In this document: positions 1 to 14,200 of the stretch, piece after piece
Numbering within the stretch: the stretch's first letter is position 1
Layout: each line of letters starts with the position of its first letter
From: Chromobotia macracanthus
Lineage: Eukaryota > Chordata > Actinopteri > Cypriniformes > Botiidae
Assembly: GCA_036877525.1 (NCBI GenBank)
Contig: JAZGTH010000019.1
Coordinates: 4,344,501 to 4,408,500 of the forward strand
DNA length: 64,000 nt
Direction: 5' to 3'
Made by a program: the position numbers and the translations under genes
The notes under the pieces: generated by a model
Database searches by the model: none
Seen by the model: the letters and a program-made list of their open reading frames with translations, nothing else
What the model was told of the DNA's origin: nothing

Positions 1-3000
1 GTGCATTAAGAATCCATTTCAAGATATTTCCTTTCCAGAATTCCATTTAAATAGAAAATGACATAAATGCCTAAATTGTCTGCGCGAGGACGACCCTAAA
101 GATCTCTCTTGATTGAAAAGCCCAGTGAGCGAACGCTGACCTTTAAAACAACAGCACCATTTCCCTCACCAACTGAGGTGAAGGTTAAAGATCCTCTCAT
201 ATAATCACAGAGAACATGGAGCCCTGCCAAAAACACAGGAGGAGAAATCCTGTTGCTCCTCATCCACCAGGCTTAGCAAGATCACATTAACTCCTCAGCG
301 AGGAGCAAACTGAGTGGATGCCAAACAGAAGATCACTGATGCTTTGTGCCAAAACTGCATCCAGATAAAGACGTGAAGATCTATTCATGTCTAAAGTCAC
401 ACCTTCTACCTGTTTCAGTCACATTTGTTTACACTGTCAGGGTCTGAGTCTACTACAAGAACTAGCTCTATACTGCAGTGCTACTTAGGCAAACGTTTCC
501 CAAGCAGAACAAAGCAATGAACCTTAACCAGGGTAGATATTATATTAAATCCAAAGCAAATGAAGACTAGGCTGGAAGAGATCTAAATAACAACAATAAC
601 AAAAAAATGTACAAAACACTGATTTTGCACAACAAAGCCAGGAACATCCCATGCTGTTTTCAAAAGCGCTTTAGTGATGTTGCTGAAAGATCCACAGGCA
701 TCATTCTTGACAAGTCTCTGTTTTGACATTTTCATCCTGCGCCTTCATTCTTACATTCCCCGCTAAAACCCACCTCAAACAGACACGTTGCCAGGGCATT
801 CTGGTAGAATTTGCTTAGGAAATGATGAACAGACAGGTTCTTTTGGCTGTGGTAGCATTAACGTATGAGCTGCGCACTCAGAGTACATAAGAAGCTCTGG
901 CTAGCAGATGACTCAGTGTGTCACGTCGGGCCTCGATGGAATTATAAGGCGGCAATTCCGTAGTCACACATCAATTTTGTGTTAGTCACAGTCAAGGGCT
1001 TCAAAAAAAAGCAAGGGCACTCAGAAGCCTCTTACCCTTGCTGCCCATCATCCCTTCATGTTTGGCGTGTTGGCAGAGATGTATTTCTGCCTCCGCTTTC
1101 CCTCCACTTCCCCTCCAGTCCATGTTTTCTTACTCTGTCGTTGCCGATGGGGTTTCAGAGTTCATTCATTCATATTCAACAAGCCAAGAGCAAAGGCTTT
1201 CAAATAAACAGAGCAACCCGGCAGGGAGGGGTGGAAGCGTGGCAGAGAAAAACACATTGATCCTTTTAATGTTTCTGATTGGCTTGATCGCCAGCGAGTC
1301 TGAGGTGGAAGTTCTTCTCGGCTGCATCGATATTTTTCTCATCCTTACATCTAAAGATCTTGTAGCTGATTGTTGCAGTGTTTTGAGAATTGGCATTTGC
1401 AAGCCGTGATTAAAACATGAGCTGCTTCATCTGAGATCAAATGCAAAAATTAATTATTTTGAAATAACAGAAATTTGTATTTATTTATTATGCAACATGA
1501 TGCATGAGCTGCTCTCAGGAGAGCAGAAAAATTTAAATAATAAAAATAACAAGTAATAAACAAGGCTTTTCGGCATACTCCCTCAGTCCGATTAGAGCTC
1601 CTTAATCTGATCCTAAAATAACTAATCTGATTTGGGAAAGGACAAACAAACTGCTGTAGGACTGGATGATATAACTAAACATTTGTATCTCTATGTGTTA
1701 GCCTTCTGGTTATATTTCATATACATCTATGTTCATGTATTTTAAGTCTCAAATTGATTTTTCAATCATTGTAACAAAACTCCCATTACTGCTTAGTATA
1801 TTTAAAATGTCAGTAAAGAAAAATGGCACACTTTTGTGAACACTGTCGAGTGGCATTTCAGAGAGGCTCTTTTGTCATCATGAAACAAATAATCACAATC
1901 ACAAAACGATCCTAATCACACATTCTTTAAGAAGCATAACAAAAAGTCTATTCAAGTAATTGCTATATTAAATGACGACATAATTATATATTGCCAACAA
2001 AGTCAGCAGACCAAAAATACCATAAATATTCAATACATTGCACATAATTACATCCCTTCACATTTAAACACTCCTGTCTCCTGTACAGGGGATTCTGTTC
2101 ATACTACCTATATTAAGAACAGATGGTCTGAAATAAAATACCTGTAATTTTGATCAAATTCCTAATAAGGACAGCTCTGACACACATTAAAATAAAACCG
2201 CTTATGCACAACCTACACACAGAACAATGTTTTCAATGTAACCTGAGCACATGGACTCATGACTCAAAGATGAATCTCCTTGCTGTGCATTAGATGAAAA
2301 ATTCTGTGTGTGCAACATCTAGCCCCTGTCATCAAATGTTTGTTTTATTTCTACAGAGATCCAGGAGCGAAAGAATCAGCAACAGACTTCATGAAAACAC
2401 CTGTCTCTGTTGATTCCGCAGCCATGCAGAAATAAACCTGCCGATTCTGAGAAACAACAAGAACATTGTTCACAACAGATGATCTGTCATCCCACAGTGA
2501 TTGTTTTTACTCACTGCTTAAAGCCGGGGAGCTTTAAATGAGTAGTTTTAAAAGACAAAACTTCTTTGTATTGACTGTGAGCATGGCAGAGCACAGCATA
2601 CAAATACAGTTCAATAAAAACCGCATCTATCAATTAGTTAAGAAGAAATGCCTTCAATTTAGAAGCACCATCAAAAATATTTAATGTATAATGTAATATA
2701 AATAAAATGCGCACAACCAATCAGACTGATCAAGATGTGAAGTGTAAACAGACCTTAAATCCACTCCATTACTTTTATTGACAGGTCTTATCTTGGTAAA
2801 TGCCTCCAGGGGCAGGCGAATGAAAAAATTAATGACTTAATTAACTGAAGCTAATTTTAGTCTGACTTTAACGAAACAAAGGACATAATGTATACAGGTC
2901 TATACATCCAGATAAGTCTGGTATAATTCGTCACACTGTACTACAAATGAACTGCCTATGTAGAAAGAAAGAGAAGTGCTAGTGCATAAAATAAACTGAA

Positions 3001-4249
3001 ATGAAAAGCTGACGGGTTATGAAGTTAAAGTTGTATGGTTTGTTAAGAACATTCAGTGTTTGTGGTGGTAGATGAGGTGGTAGTGATTTGGGGTGAAAAG
3101 GGTGGTGGATCTGAGAAGTACAGTCAACAACCACCCCAAAACAAGAAACTATAAAACAGTGCATTTCTGAATATAAAAAACACAAAGAAGTTCATCAAAA
3201 GTTCAACATTTTCAAACCTTGTCTAACTGTTACTTTGCATTTATGCACTATAAAAGGTGCACTGTGCATTACTTTCAAAAAAGAAGTATGGACTCTTATG
3301 GTGGTGTCTACAGAAACACTGATCTCTGCCTGCATTTTTTTTTATTGTTTTGGGGTTTCTCAAGATGTTTCTGGAAGGCAACCTTTTACCAGAGGGTGAA
3401 CTACATCAGAGACACATCTAAAATGCTTTGAACATGCTTTGGCAAAGTCATACATCAGAATAACATACAAAGTTTGATTGAACAATTTGTGAACAGTCGT
3501 TTTGTGGTAAACAATTCAGATGAGCTACAGAATTGTTTTTTTAATTCTCGTGTAGTGTAAGTGAATCAACAGAAATGATGTCTGGGCACAGGCAGTGAGA
3601 CAGATGCAGAAGACACCTGCAGTCAGTCGCCTTTTGGGATCGCATTCAATGAGTCAGAGGCAGCGTATGACACAGACAGCAGCACACGACAACACGCTTG
3701 TATACAGACACATAGTGATGGATGATCTGTTACTAATGATCTGTTTAAGAGCGCTTGAGAACACTGTTATAAAAATAAATGTATTATTTAGTATTTCTCT
3801 ACTGTGCTCAATTTACAGTTGGTTGATATAATCACTGTTCCATATGCTGTAAAAATGAATTGCATTAGTTTGCAATAAATTCTCGTTATGGCGACTGCAG
3901 ATTTGCTGGGCAGCGAATGTTCGATTAGCAATACAAGAAATGTTAATTCGCCTCTGAAGACACTTTTCAAATCGTAGCCAGTATGTGCAACAGTACACAG
4001 ATGTGCACAGACATCAACAACAATGACAATCAAGAAACATCATTAACTAAAAAGATGCTCTTAGCTTCTTAGCTCTTAAAATCGCAACACAATTAATACC
4101 AGCACTAATGACAAAAACAAGTGCATTAATGAAGCCAGTGAAACAATAATCCTAAAACACTAACTGCATAATTTATCCATGCTACAATGCATGCTGGGAG
4201 CATGCAAATCAGCAGCTGAACCTGTTTGTACTTCAAAATGTACTATAGC
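1..4249. other. Non-coding, probably ctnna2 intron 2, left part
   Basis: This is AT-rich sequence with no protein I recognise on either strand and no second alpha-catenin exon. Short chance ORFs occur at 979-1409 and 3595-3831, none with family features. By position it should be intron downstream of the ctnna2 start exon. Confidence 0.5.
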
Positions 4250-4421
4250 AGGGCCAGTGCCCTGCAGAATTTAGCTCCAAACTCAATTAAACACACCAGA
4301 ACCAGCTAATTAAGGTCTTACTAAGCTAAGACTAGAATCATCCAGGCTGATGTGTTGAGGCAAGTTGGAGCTAAAGTCTGGACAGTGGTTCTGCAGGACA
4401 AAGTTTGGACACCCCTGCACT
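4250..4421. mobile_element. Non-autonomous DNA element, 'tttggacacccctg' MITE family
   Basis: The segment starts near ccctgcagaatttagctcc and runs through a 'cacaccagaaccagctaattaag' type interior. It ends ctgcaggacaaagtttgg followed by acacccctg. This layout, with related inverted ends around an 'agctccaa...ttggagct' core, is one I recognise as a very common cyprinid repeat. It is not coding, although a 152-codon chance ORF runs through it. A second, more decayed copy lies at 38176-38287. Confidence 0.6.
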
Positions 4422-4429
4422 ATGATATC

Positions 4430-6190
4430 ACTTTTATGGTAGTGTGCCCAAGAAACTTACCATGGTACCAAGTCCAAAAAAACATGAGAATACCATGGTA
4501 CTGGTTAAAAAAATGTTCAACTATAAATTTGTCAAACATTCACCTACAGGGCTTCACAAACAGCCCTACAAGCCATTCTAAACCAATGAGAATAAAAACA
4601 ACAACGGGCAACTCTCAGACAGCACATTCACATCCAAATAATTCCACAGTTAGCATTAACGTGGTTAACATGGCTGGTGGAAGGAACTCCAGTGCACATG
4701 AAAACCATGAAAAAGCTCAAGTTAATCTGTTTATTGAAACTGGCGTGTCTACAATGTGTGTGAAATGCAAGCTTTCCGAAAATTTAACACCACTGTCAAC
4801 CCGAAATTAACATGCCAGGAACTGCTCTAGTAATTCAGTAAGTGCGCAGAAAATGGCCACAGAAACACAGCACATCAAAGTGACGGCCAAATAATCAGAC
4901 AAGCACATAATGTGAAACAGGTCTGGCAGTTTCGTCTGTGAAGATCTTTACATGCTTACACTATAAAAGCTACTGTTTGTATAGTTTATGTAAATATGTA
5001 TCTATCTATGCCATGTCTATACGGCAACACATTAAATGTTGTATTATTTTATATCATTTTAAGTCATCTTGAGGCCCCCTTAGAAGTTTGTTGAGGCCCC
5101 CTAGTGGACTTCGATCCCCTGGTTGACAAACACTGGTTTAAAGAGATTTTATATTATAAAAAATGTTAATCATATATGCAACAAATGTCTTTAACTTTGA
5201 CATATATTTTGATTTGTATTTTCATGCTGGTTAGTGCTGATATGATTGGCAGTCCAGCACCATTGTGGTCAAACAGCAGCATGGCATTGACTGCGAAAGT
5301 GAGTTTTTTTCTGCATTTGTAATACAACTATGTTATATCAATTGGCAGTCAAAGCATATAATGAGTCAAGGAAAAGATTGCAGATGAATTTCTAGTTTAT
5401 TAGCCCAGCTGAAAATGGCAGGTCAAATTGAGTGTTCAGATATAAAGGACATGCTGTACATGTACAATATTAATTTCAGTGGCTTATTGTGAAAATATGC
5501 TTGGCTGACTATTGAGAGAAAACAGCTGTATGAGGCTGAGTCAGAGTGGAGGTGGCATATAAGCATACCATGAGTGCTCAGGGCAAAGTTTCAAAGCTAG
5601 CAATATGCACTGGATCAATAAATAAAAGGGGCAGAAGACATCAAAGATGACATAAGTAAAGATCTTCGATGCAAAACGAATTGACATAAATGGGTCAAAA
5701 ACAGTTTTTCCTCAAAGGAATCGGGAAAGTTGCTCGAGTGCCACATTGCATTAGCTGACAGGGATCTTTTGTACTGTCTGGTGTTGTGACGACGCTAAGG
5801 GGGAGGAGATGCAAGGTTAACTTTCAAAGCTTTGAAGCTAAAGGCGAAGAAAACAGAGATTTAGATGAGTTCGGGTTGAGGGCTTAAGCCGAGTCATCAA
5901 CAGCTTCGCTAAAATGTAAATGGCCACATTAATGCAAAATTTAAGGAGTGTCAGTGTGTTTGCACTCCATTAAGTGGACTGGGCAGCAATGACTTTCCCA
6001 GCATTTAGCTGGATAAAAATGTGTAAAACGGTTGCAGCCATGGTTGGGCAGTCAGTGCGTTTCTTCAGCCCTCACTGCATGGCTTAAATACATTATCCAT
6101 GTGCCCCAAACATGTTCCATCATCACCAAACACATGATGCTATTTCATCTATGTCTTAAAAAGACACTGATACTGAATTGATACATTTTA
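4430..6190. other. Non-coding intronic sequence with a repeat relic
   Basis: No exon is recognisable. Positions about 5075-5145 ('gaggcccc...cctggttgacaaacactggtttaaa') look like a relic of a fish dispersed repeat. A similar 'ttggttctcaacctttttt' fragment is at about 24955-24985. The remainder shows nothing I can name. Confidence 0.4.
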
Positions 6191-6194
6191 ACTC

Positions 6195-6445
6195 ATGAAA
6201 CCTGAAACTCAGGGAATATTACAAATGTAATTTCCAGGCCTTGAAATGTCATGGAAATTAAAATCTTAAAAAGTCATGAAAACTTTTAAGGTCAGCATAA
6301 TTACTTGTTCCGTTGGCTAAATATGACACTTTGTGAGTGCAAACTCTGAATAAATACATTTATTTATTTGTTTGTTTGTTTGTTTGTCCTTTTCCAGTAA
6401 TTGTAAATGACTGATAAAGTCATGGAAAAAGTATTGGGAACTGAA
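6195..6445. repeat. Dispersed repeat relic ('gtcatgga' type)
   Basis: The segment carries repeated motifs of the form cttgaaatgtcatggaaatt, aaaaagtcatgaaaac and aaagtcatggaaaaagta. This resembles a widespread fish intron repeat made of such units. It contains a (TTTG)n-like tract at about 6366-6388. The edges are approximate and the family name is not known to me. Confidence 0.35.
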
Positions 6446-6990
6446 CTCAACCCAACAGCTGTGTTTAAGCTTCACACAGTAATCATAAAAAAAGAAATCA
6501 TTTCTCTAGTTATGAAAAAACTATAAAAACCTACCTATTTAAAGTCTAAACAACAGACTTATCTTTCAAAATGTAGCTTACAAAATCAGCAAATAGCAAG
6601 CATACTCATTATCTGGTACTATGATTGTAGAACTTGAACTAGATGAGGTTTGCAATGCGTGTTATAGTGCAATAGTGTACGATCAATGGCATAGGAAACG
6701 TTCATGTAATCTCAGGCCACTCTCAATATAAAGAGGAATCAGCTGGATGCTTCTGAAGTGTACCTAACCCTGTCAGCCTCATAGCTCTGTGGAACATCAC
6801 GTTCATAATTGTAATATTTAAAAAGATTATAGGCAAACAGTCTTGATGACACACACACACATATTGTATAGTCTGTGTGATGAAATGCATGCAATGCAAT
6901 GATATAGTGCATTCAAAAATTACAATTGCACTACTGAATGCGTGGCATAATCAATAGATTTGAATATAATGCATGAATGCAAAGACATAC

Positions 6991-7222
6991 CTCTTGGATG
7001 GCTGATTAACAGTATTGGTTCTCTCACATATATGCTTGTCTACATCGCCAATTATACACACAGCAAAAGATAAACCCAGAATCTCATGCAGGATGTGCTT
7101 AATTGTTTCAAAATTCAGTTTGAGAGTTATTTTGGGATCATGTTCTCTGAACTTCATAACAGCGAGTATAAAATCTTTGTTTGAAATAGTTTCTTTGAAG
7201 TCAATACCGCATTGTTCAGCGC
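6991..7222 (-). other. Possible unrecognised exon or coding relic
   Basis: The minus strand is open for 93 codons (6951-7232). About 78 codons read like real protein (…KETISNKDFILAVMKFRE… and …IKHILHEILGLSFAVCIIG…) up to a strong donor-like site, AAGAG then GTATGT, with the GT at 6989-6990. A weak acceptor (cttgtcag) lies about 230 bases upstream. I recognise no family, and it is not alpha-catenin. The opposite strand is also open over the same stretch, which weakens the case. It could be an exon of a nested gene, a transposon fragment or chance. Confidence 0.2.
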
Positions 7223-7234
7223 TGACAAGCATAA

Positions 7235-8930
7235 CTGAACTATTTTTTTACTTATCATTTTATTCAAACAATGGTTTGGAGTTTAGACGTTAATTTGTGA
7301 TGTCACAGCAGCTGATGGAAACTTCCAGCTGTCATCACTTACAAATCTTTCTTAACATTAATAGAATTTATAGTTGTTCAGCTCAAAGGCTAATTTAAAA
7401 TATGGATAGCTTTCAACTCAGTGCGAAGAATTTTGGTTTCGGCCAAGAATATTTGTTTCAGTGTATCACTGATTTACACAGAGGAAAGTCTGCCTTCATT
7501 GACTAAAGCATGTATGTATCCATTGGAGGGTGTGTGTGTGTTGTGTGTGCGTTGTATATAGGATTATGAGCAAATTATGCCATGCGCATTGCTTTATGCA
7601 TCTCTGATTTATGAGCTCTCATAAAAGAGGACAGTTATAGGATGCCAAGTGTTGTCTGGAATGACAATGTCTGTGGGGAGAGGACTGGAATGGACATTGT
7701 GATTCTGTGTTGTGTATGCATGCATGCAAAACAAATGCACGCATCCATGCATGTAAAATGACATGGATGTCTGAGTGTGTGTGCTCAAAGAAAGTCCTTG
7801 TTCTGTAATACTTTTTGTAATTCTCTAATAAAGCACCACATTCTATAATACACTGCCTGCCCTTATTTTATAGTCTGTGATATAATCCCTCCTAATTAGC
7901 CAATTTATTAATGATCAGGGTGTCCAAGCATCATAAGAAAGCTGCAGCTGAACATTGCTGAGAGAGAGAGGAACAGGAAGAGAAAGAGAGTGCATTCTGG
8001 TGAAACTGTTGCATAGTTAAGCAGCTACCGCTGCAGAATATGGACCTGCATAATGCAGACTGAAGTTTAATAAAGAATCATTTCTGTGAGAAATTTATTG
8101 TATCTCCAGTGACATTCATAATGGGTAAAAGAAAATATTATTTAGTTTTTTTAAAAGAAATTCAGTTATTGCATTGTTTGTTTGTACTTGTCTAGGAGCA
8201 TTTTAATGTTCACTAAATACTAAAATAAAATGTAAAATTTTAACTATTAACTATTTTACACACTAATCGCACAAAATCCTGAAAAACAAGAGTAGGAGAT
8301 AAACAAACAAACTAAATGTCAATATGAATCTGTATAAAACACAGAGAGCATTTTTATACTTACTTTCAATAACTTGCCTACAATTTTTTTCACATTTGCA
8401 CGAAGTACTTACAAATTAAAGTGAGATGCTCGTACTGTAGTGCCCTTTAAGGAAAGCCTGAAAGTGAGTTTGCCAAGAAAGAGCATAATTAAGACCGAGA
8501 AACGGCAAACCATAACCTTGCCCTTCTTTACTTCTTCTCTTTCTCTCTAACAGCGTTCAAACATACAGTTCTCGAGGGTACCTGGCATCCAGCGCGTGAG
8601 GGTCATTAATAGACTGTTTAATTAATAGATTCCTATTGTTTAGGATCCATCACTGGAGCTCCACTGCATCACGATTTCTTATTATTACACTCATGTTTTT
8701 CTGCACTAAACATTAAACATAGATCATCCACTGCAACCCAAATGCAAAAAAGGCCCAGTTACAACAAAAGAACCAGATTTGTGCAAGCTATGTTTAAAAG
8801 ATAAGTCTGCTGTTACAAAAAAACTCACTGTGATGTGTCCTAGCATGGAATGAGGACAATAAACAACAAAAATCTAAACTATTCACAACCTGACGATTAA
8901 CATGAACATGCGCATCTTAAAATTTTGTCT
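7235..8930. other. Non-coding sequence, no feature recognised
   Basis: AT-rich sequence with short GT-rich microsatellite-like stretches at about 7529-7555 and a 'gcatgcatgc'-type palindromic patch at about 7715-7760. No exon, RNA gene or clear transposon end is visible. Confidence 0.4.
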
Positions 8931-8935
8931 TCTGT

Positions 8936-9030
8936 TACTGCAACTCAGTTGGTAGAGCATGCCGCCAACGATGGGTTTGAGTTCAGGGGAAGACATGTTG
9001 CATTTTAAGAATGCGTGTCAAGTTAAAAAC
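8936..9030 (+). mobile_element. tRNA-derived SINE head (relic)
   Basis: The segment has an A-box-like 'caactcagttggtagagcat' followed by a B-box-like 'gggtttgagttca' at 8973-8985. This is the internal RNA polymerase III promoter layout of a tRNA-derived SINE. The cloverleaf does not fold as an intact tRNA and no typical tail is seen. Confidence 0.55.
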
Positions 9031-9034
9031 AGCA

Positions 9035-11125
9035 TAACATTTAACAAAAGGACCCTTAATTATGTTTCATTTTGTTGTTCCATCTAGATGTTTTGGATCG
9101 CAAGAAGATCTTACGTAACCACCCTCATTAGAAACGCATTCGATAGAAGTCAGACGAACCTGAAGCATTTCTAATTATACTGTGCTTTCTGAAGACAGAT
9201 TAGTCAACTACTCATTTAGACAACTCATTGATTAGTCGATTCTGAAACTACGTCTAGCGCATCCCTATATTCAAGGGTACACGTGACTTTGGTGACAATA
9301 CATGAACAGAACATTCTCCAGAAGTCATGAACTCTTCAGGCTATCAGCTGACTGAACTTTAGATTGAACTTTCATTAGCCTTAAGCAAATTATGGCATTT
9401 CAAAGTTGCTATATCCATTCCTTGCATTCAGCAACAAAAACCAAAGCTTGTGCCTTCTGATATTCTTTATACTCTCTCCTGAATGCTATAGCCATGTGGG
9501 ATACCGAGCCAAACAGCACAAAAACCTATTTAGCTACACTCAGCTTTGCCAATAGTTGCGATTATGTTGTCTTCGCATTGCCATCAAGCCTGACACGCGT
9601 TGTCGGGTGTTATTTTCATCTGCGCGCTGACAGCGTTTGGTGCCTCGCAATGAGTGGTGTCTACAGAGTTTTAACTTTTCTTTGTTTGTATCAGACAGTT
9701 AAAGACAAAACTTTCCTAAAGCTACTGATATTGTTAAAAGTTGAGAGTCTCTGAGGGCAACTCAAAAGGGATTGTGAGACGTCAAGCTAAAATTGGAAGC
9801 CTGTTCGTTATATATGATTCTTATAAATTATTATGTAAAACAATATTGCATAAGTTTAGAAATAAGCTTAACTTAAAAAAAATCAGATTTACCTTTTGTT
9901 TAACAGTGAATGAAGCTACTGGGCTAGCACAGCTAGCGAGGTTGATAACCTGCACAGCATGATCCATGAACTGTCATAATTGTGCCCTTGAGCAAGATTA
10001 ACTCAAAGTCAGACTTTCTTTTATTGTGGTCCTTCATATTAAAACATATTAAACTTGACACTGACAGCATCTGTATCACTCTATAGCATAAATACATTAT
10101 TTATAAAGATAGAGATACAAAAATGATGCAATATAATATGAAGACACTGTGGATTGCACCTCTAAGAAAATTTACCTTAAAGTTAAACAATGCTGGTAAT
10201 GCGCTGGCAATTTATTCAATATTCGTGCTCCACGTATTCAAATGAACTCCTACAAGGTGTTAAATTGACTTAAATTATAATACATTAAGCTCTGCCTGGT
10301 ATTGTAAATGTCATTACCTAACAGGTGAAGAACTGTTATGTCCCCAGACTATCTGTGGGGACACACAGGGAAGCCAAACATGCCTCATTTCTACCTGGAC
10401 CAAACTCCAACCTGGACCCCCCAACCTTTTTTTCCTATTTTTAAAATTATTATGATCATTTAAATGTACAATAAATACCACACTGATGCCACACCCACTG
10501 TGTCTGTCTTCGCTCACCCTGCCCCAATGCATTGTGGGTTGTTTTAAATGAAGGCAACAGGTAAATTACTAATTAGTAATAAAGTCTCAACACAGAACTG
10601 TGAACCAAAAATCACAAACACGTAGCCTTCCAGTTTGCCACACTCAAATTCTCTCAATAACACGAGGAATTTACATCTTCATCCAACAGAAACCTGCACT
10701 TAAAAAACAAATAGAAGTTGTTTATCTTTCAGACTTAGGTAGAATTTAATTAAATCCAGCCCATTAACACACCCCCAGGGGCAAATGTTTGTGCTGATGT
10801 GTCTGTTCTAATAACCGGCAGTATTTCTATTCCACTGGTACACTAAAAGACTGAACCAAAAGTTTAACGAATGGTCTGCTCTCTGTGGCCACATTCAATT
10901 GGCATTCCAAGTAGCACTTGGTCAGGTCAGTTTTAAGTTGAATAGATCATAGCACAGCATGACTGCTAATAAAAACAGTGTGAGTAGATCTGGGCGAATA
11001 GCACATACAGCAGAGCACTGTGATTTACACTACTGTAGGGAAGAACAGACAGAGAAGGTAGAAAAAAAGAATAAGGCAGAGAATGCTTGAAAGCTAAAGT
11101 TTAGCTTTGCCGATTATAAGAATGC
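9035..11125. other. Non-coding sequence with a small SINE fragment
   Basis: No coding exon is recognised. Around 9980-10005, 'attgtgcccttgagcaaga' matches a body segment of a tRNA-derived fish SINE, also seen at 57013-57031. The stretch at 9494-9754 is an open but unremarkable chance ORF. Confidence 0.35.
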
Positions 11126-11130
11126 TCGCT

Positions 11131-11290
11131 GTTCGGCAGACACTTTATCTATGGCAATTTACATTACAATTTATAGTACGGTAACTGCAGCGTCAGTCTT
11201 TCGGGGACAGTTCGAGATGAAGTGCCTAGCTAAAAGGAACAATGGTGATTAGACGGAACTGGGGATCACAGTAACTCTCCATTTCCTGGA
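11131..11290 (-). mobile_element. SINE 3' tail and body relic
   Basis: The plus strand reads 'ggcagacactttatc...ttacatta', the complement of the 'aaagtgtctgcc' SINE tail. It is followed by 'gaagtgcctagctaaaaggaacaatggt', the decayed complement of the 'attgtgccttgagcaag' body. The same tail is intact at 63017-63167. The tRNA-like head is not recognisable here. Confidence 0.45.
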
Positions 11291-11294
11291 TCAC

Positions 11295-14200
11295 TTCAGT
11301 TACAATGTGAACTGGCTAACCTTAAGAGGTGTTCACACTGCAGCAATAAAGCAAACTGAATCCATTTATTATCAATATTCCATTTCTGGCAACATGTCTG
11401 ACAGCGAGCCTTGGTGATGCAACAAAGTTGTGGAGATACTGCAGTGAATGCAAATGCAACCGCAGACATGCATTAAGGCATACTAACATATTCTGACACA
11501 TACGATACTCAGGCATCCAATGACTGCCAAGCACACTGTTGCAACTCCATATGTTCAAACAAAGAGATAGCGGCCATGAGGTCTACACTGACACAACAGC
11601 ACAACCAACCAGTCTGCAACATGCTGCCTAACACGCTGCCCCACAAATGAGACAGCTAGAAGATAAAGCAGGAGATTGAGTCAAAGCCGGCTAAAGAGGC
11701 AATCCACATCTGTGCCCTTGAACTGTGTCCTGCCGTCTCCGCTATGCCAGACAACGAGGACTGCTTTGAATTGCAGAAAGGTCAGCCAGGAGGACTGAAC
11801 CATATAAACTGCATTTACAGCAGAAGCAATCTCCACCAAATACAGGTGGGTCCTTGTTTCAATCCAACCTTGCCCACTGTTACTGTCTGCAGATAAAAAA
11901 AGGATGTTCACATTTCAAAAGCATTATCAACACAAAATGATCCATCTATATGAAAAATGCAATACTGCTCAGTGGGGGAAAAAAATATGTTTTTTTTGTT
12001 GAAATTGCATGACTCATGAGGGAAAACAACAGTCTATGACAGCAGGTGTGCACTGATTGAAGTAAACTTCAAGCTGCCCATCAGATTTGAACTGGAATCC
12101 TGTCATGTCGATATGAAGTAAAATTCCAAGTCATCCAAGGCTGAAGGTGAACTTTCCTAAAAAACGGACTGCACCCCAATTCACATACAAGATGTGTTGT
12201 GCCCACAATGATGTACTAACAGCATCTACTGTACCAAGTGGACCATGCTAACCAGCCGAACATTAATTGCTTGATCTGCAACACCATGGACTTCCTAAAA
12301 CTTCATACACCATCTTCTTTTCTCATTTAGGATGTCCAACCTATAATACTGCTCAGTGTATCTTCACCCCACCTCTATATCCTCAGCAAGGATTTATACT
12401 GTTTAGAGTAATCCACCATGTTTGTGGTCAGATGTTGAGCAATCTGTATGAAATTCTGAATTTCATTCAGTTGAAGTTTATTTTCTTACCAATAATTCTC
12501 ACTTCGCTAAACAGCAAAGCTTCTGGACTTCTAAATCTTTTAAACCATCTATAAAAGTCCATTTAAATTCAATGTCCTTTCTTAGGAGGAGGGGAAAACA
12601 GGTTTTGTTTGCTTACTGGAGCATTAATGCAGCATTAAAGTTTAATTCGTAAAGAGAAATACATTTCATGGATGAGGGGGTGAACATGTTGGATGAACGG
12701 CCATAACGGTGAGCTTAGATTAGCAGGCCAGAAGTTATATCCCGTATACTTTTAAAAAAAATGAGGGACCTCTCCTCAGTTTTCCTCTGATGAAGTTCTA
12801 GACACGTAGTTCTTTGTTCAGAAGGAGAACATGTCGCCTGCGCCCTGGTATAAATTGCACTCTGGGCCTTTCAGAGAGATTATATTCTTAATTATTTGCA
12901 GTTTTCATCGTGGATTCATTGAAATGGGTTTCTGCATGAAAAAGATTAGGTGCTTCATTCAGAACAGGGAAACATTCAACTTTTGAAGAGAAGCAGAAGC
13001 AAAACACAGCTCTGTTTCTTTCCTATGAGAAAAAATAATATGACGGTATAAAAAGAATGAATGTACTTTGTACAAACAAGCCTTCTTTCTTTATGTGCCA
13101 ACATAAAAACGACTATATAATTAACAACTTCTGTTCTGCAGTATATTTCTATATTTAACAGTTGTTAAAGTGTCCAAACTAAAACTTTTTTTAATAGAAA
13201 GTTACAGGTGAAGTGTGTAATTTTCTTCTTGACTAACTTAATATGCAGAGACAGTTAAGTAAACCATTTATAGGTTGATTCCCCTTTTTTCCTACATGGG
13301 GTTGGTCAATCCTCCTGGGGGGGGGGAGGCTCCATTTTGTGATGTAATGACCAGCTAAATGCTGTTCACTTTAACAAAACTTTGCTCAGTCCATCTTTGA
13401 TTTGATGTCGGACCAATTTTCCGGACAACATCTGCTAAACTTGAACTGGCTAATATTCCACCATGTCAACATAACGTTTACTATCATTCATGTTTTTCTA
13501 TGAGGCTAAATGTATACGGACTAGACCATCCTATGATAAGTTATTCTTAGGGCAAAAGGAATGGAACAAGTCCTACATGCTTTATGAAACCCAGCAGTAG
13601 TGTACAATTATATATAACCAGTGATCAACCCAAATATATTTGAGCACCTCAACTGGCTCCACATCTCCATGTCTACCAAAACATCTTCAGATAGTTTGCC
13701 TGAAAGAGAAAGTGCATAGTCCTAATCCTACAGCTGAGCGCAGGGCTTCAAAAAATTAAGAAACTCTTGAAGTACTGTGAGAAGAGGAGGTCACGGTACT
13801 AAACGTCCCCATCCTGGTGGCTCTAACACATCTAAAGGGCAGGATTAGAGGCAGGAAAGAGAAAAAGTGAGAAAATCCTTCCTCTGTCCTTGATAACTCC
13901 ATGTGAATCATGGAGAATCATCTTCCTCCTTGCTGGGATTCCAGAGCCACCGTCTCAATAGAAGACCAAACGATGTACAGATGGTGATCAGCGCAATCAG
14001 TGGAAATCAAAATGGAATAAGCTGCCCTTCAATTAGACGAGAGAGAAAAATGAATTGAGTGTAATGAAACGGATTTAAATCTGTTTCAACTAAAACATGC
14101 CAGTGGATAATAAGCACCAACTGTACAGAAGATACAGACAGCCTGACAGAGAAACCAAGACATTGATGCAAATGTTGTGAAAATACATAGCCATGCTTCC

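Noticed and set aside
4352..4810. 152-codon plus-strand ORF
   Set aside because: It runs through a MITE and has no domain, homologue or splice context; chance.
13317..13326. G10 run as a G-quadruplex element
   Set aside because: A single uninterrupted run without further G tracts nearby; more likely a simple homopolymer.
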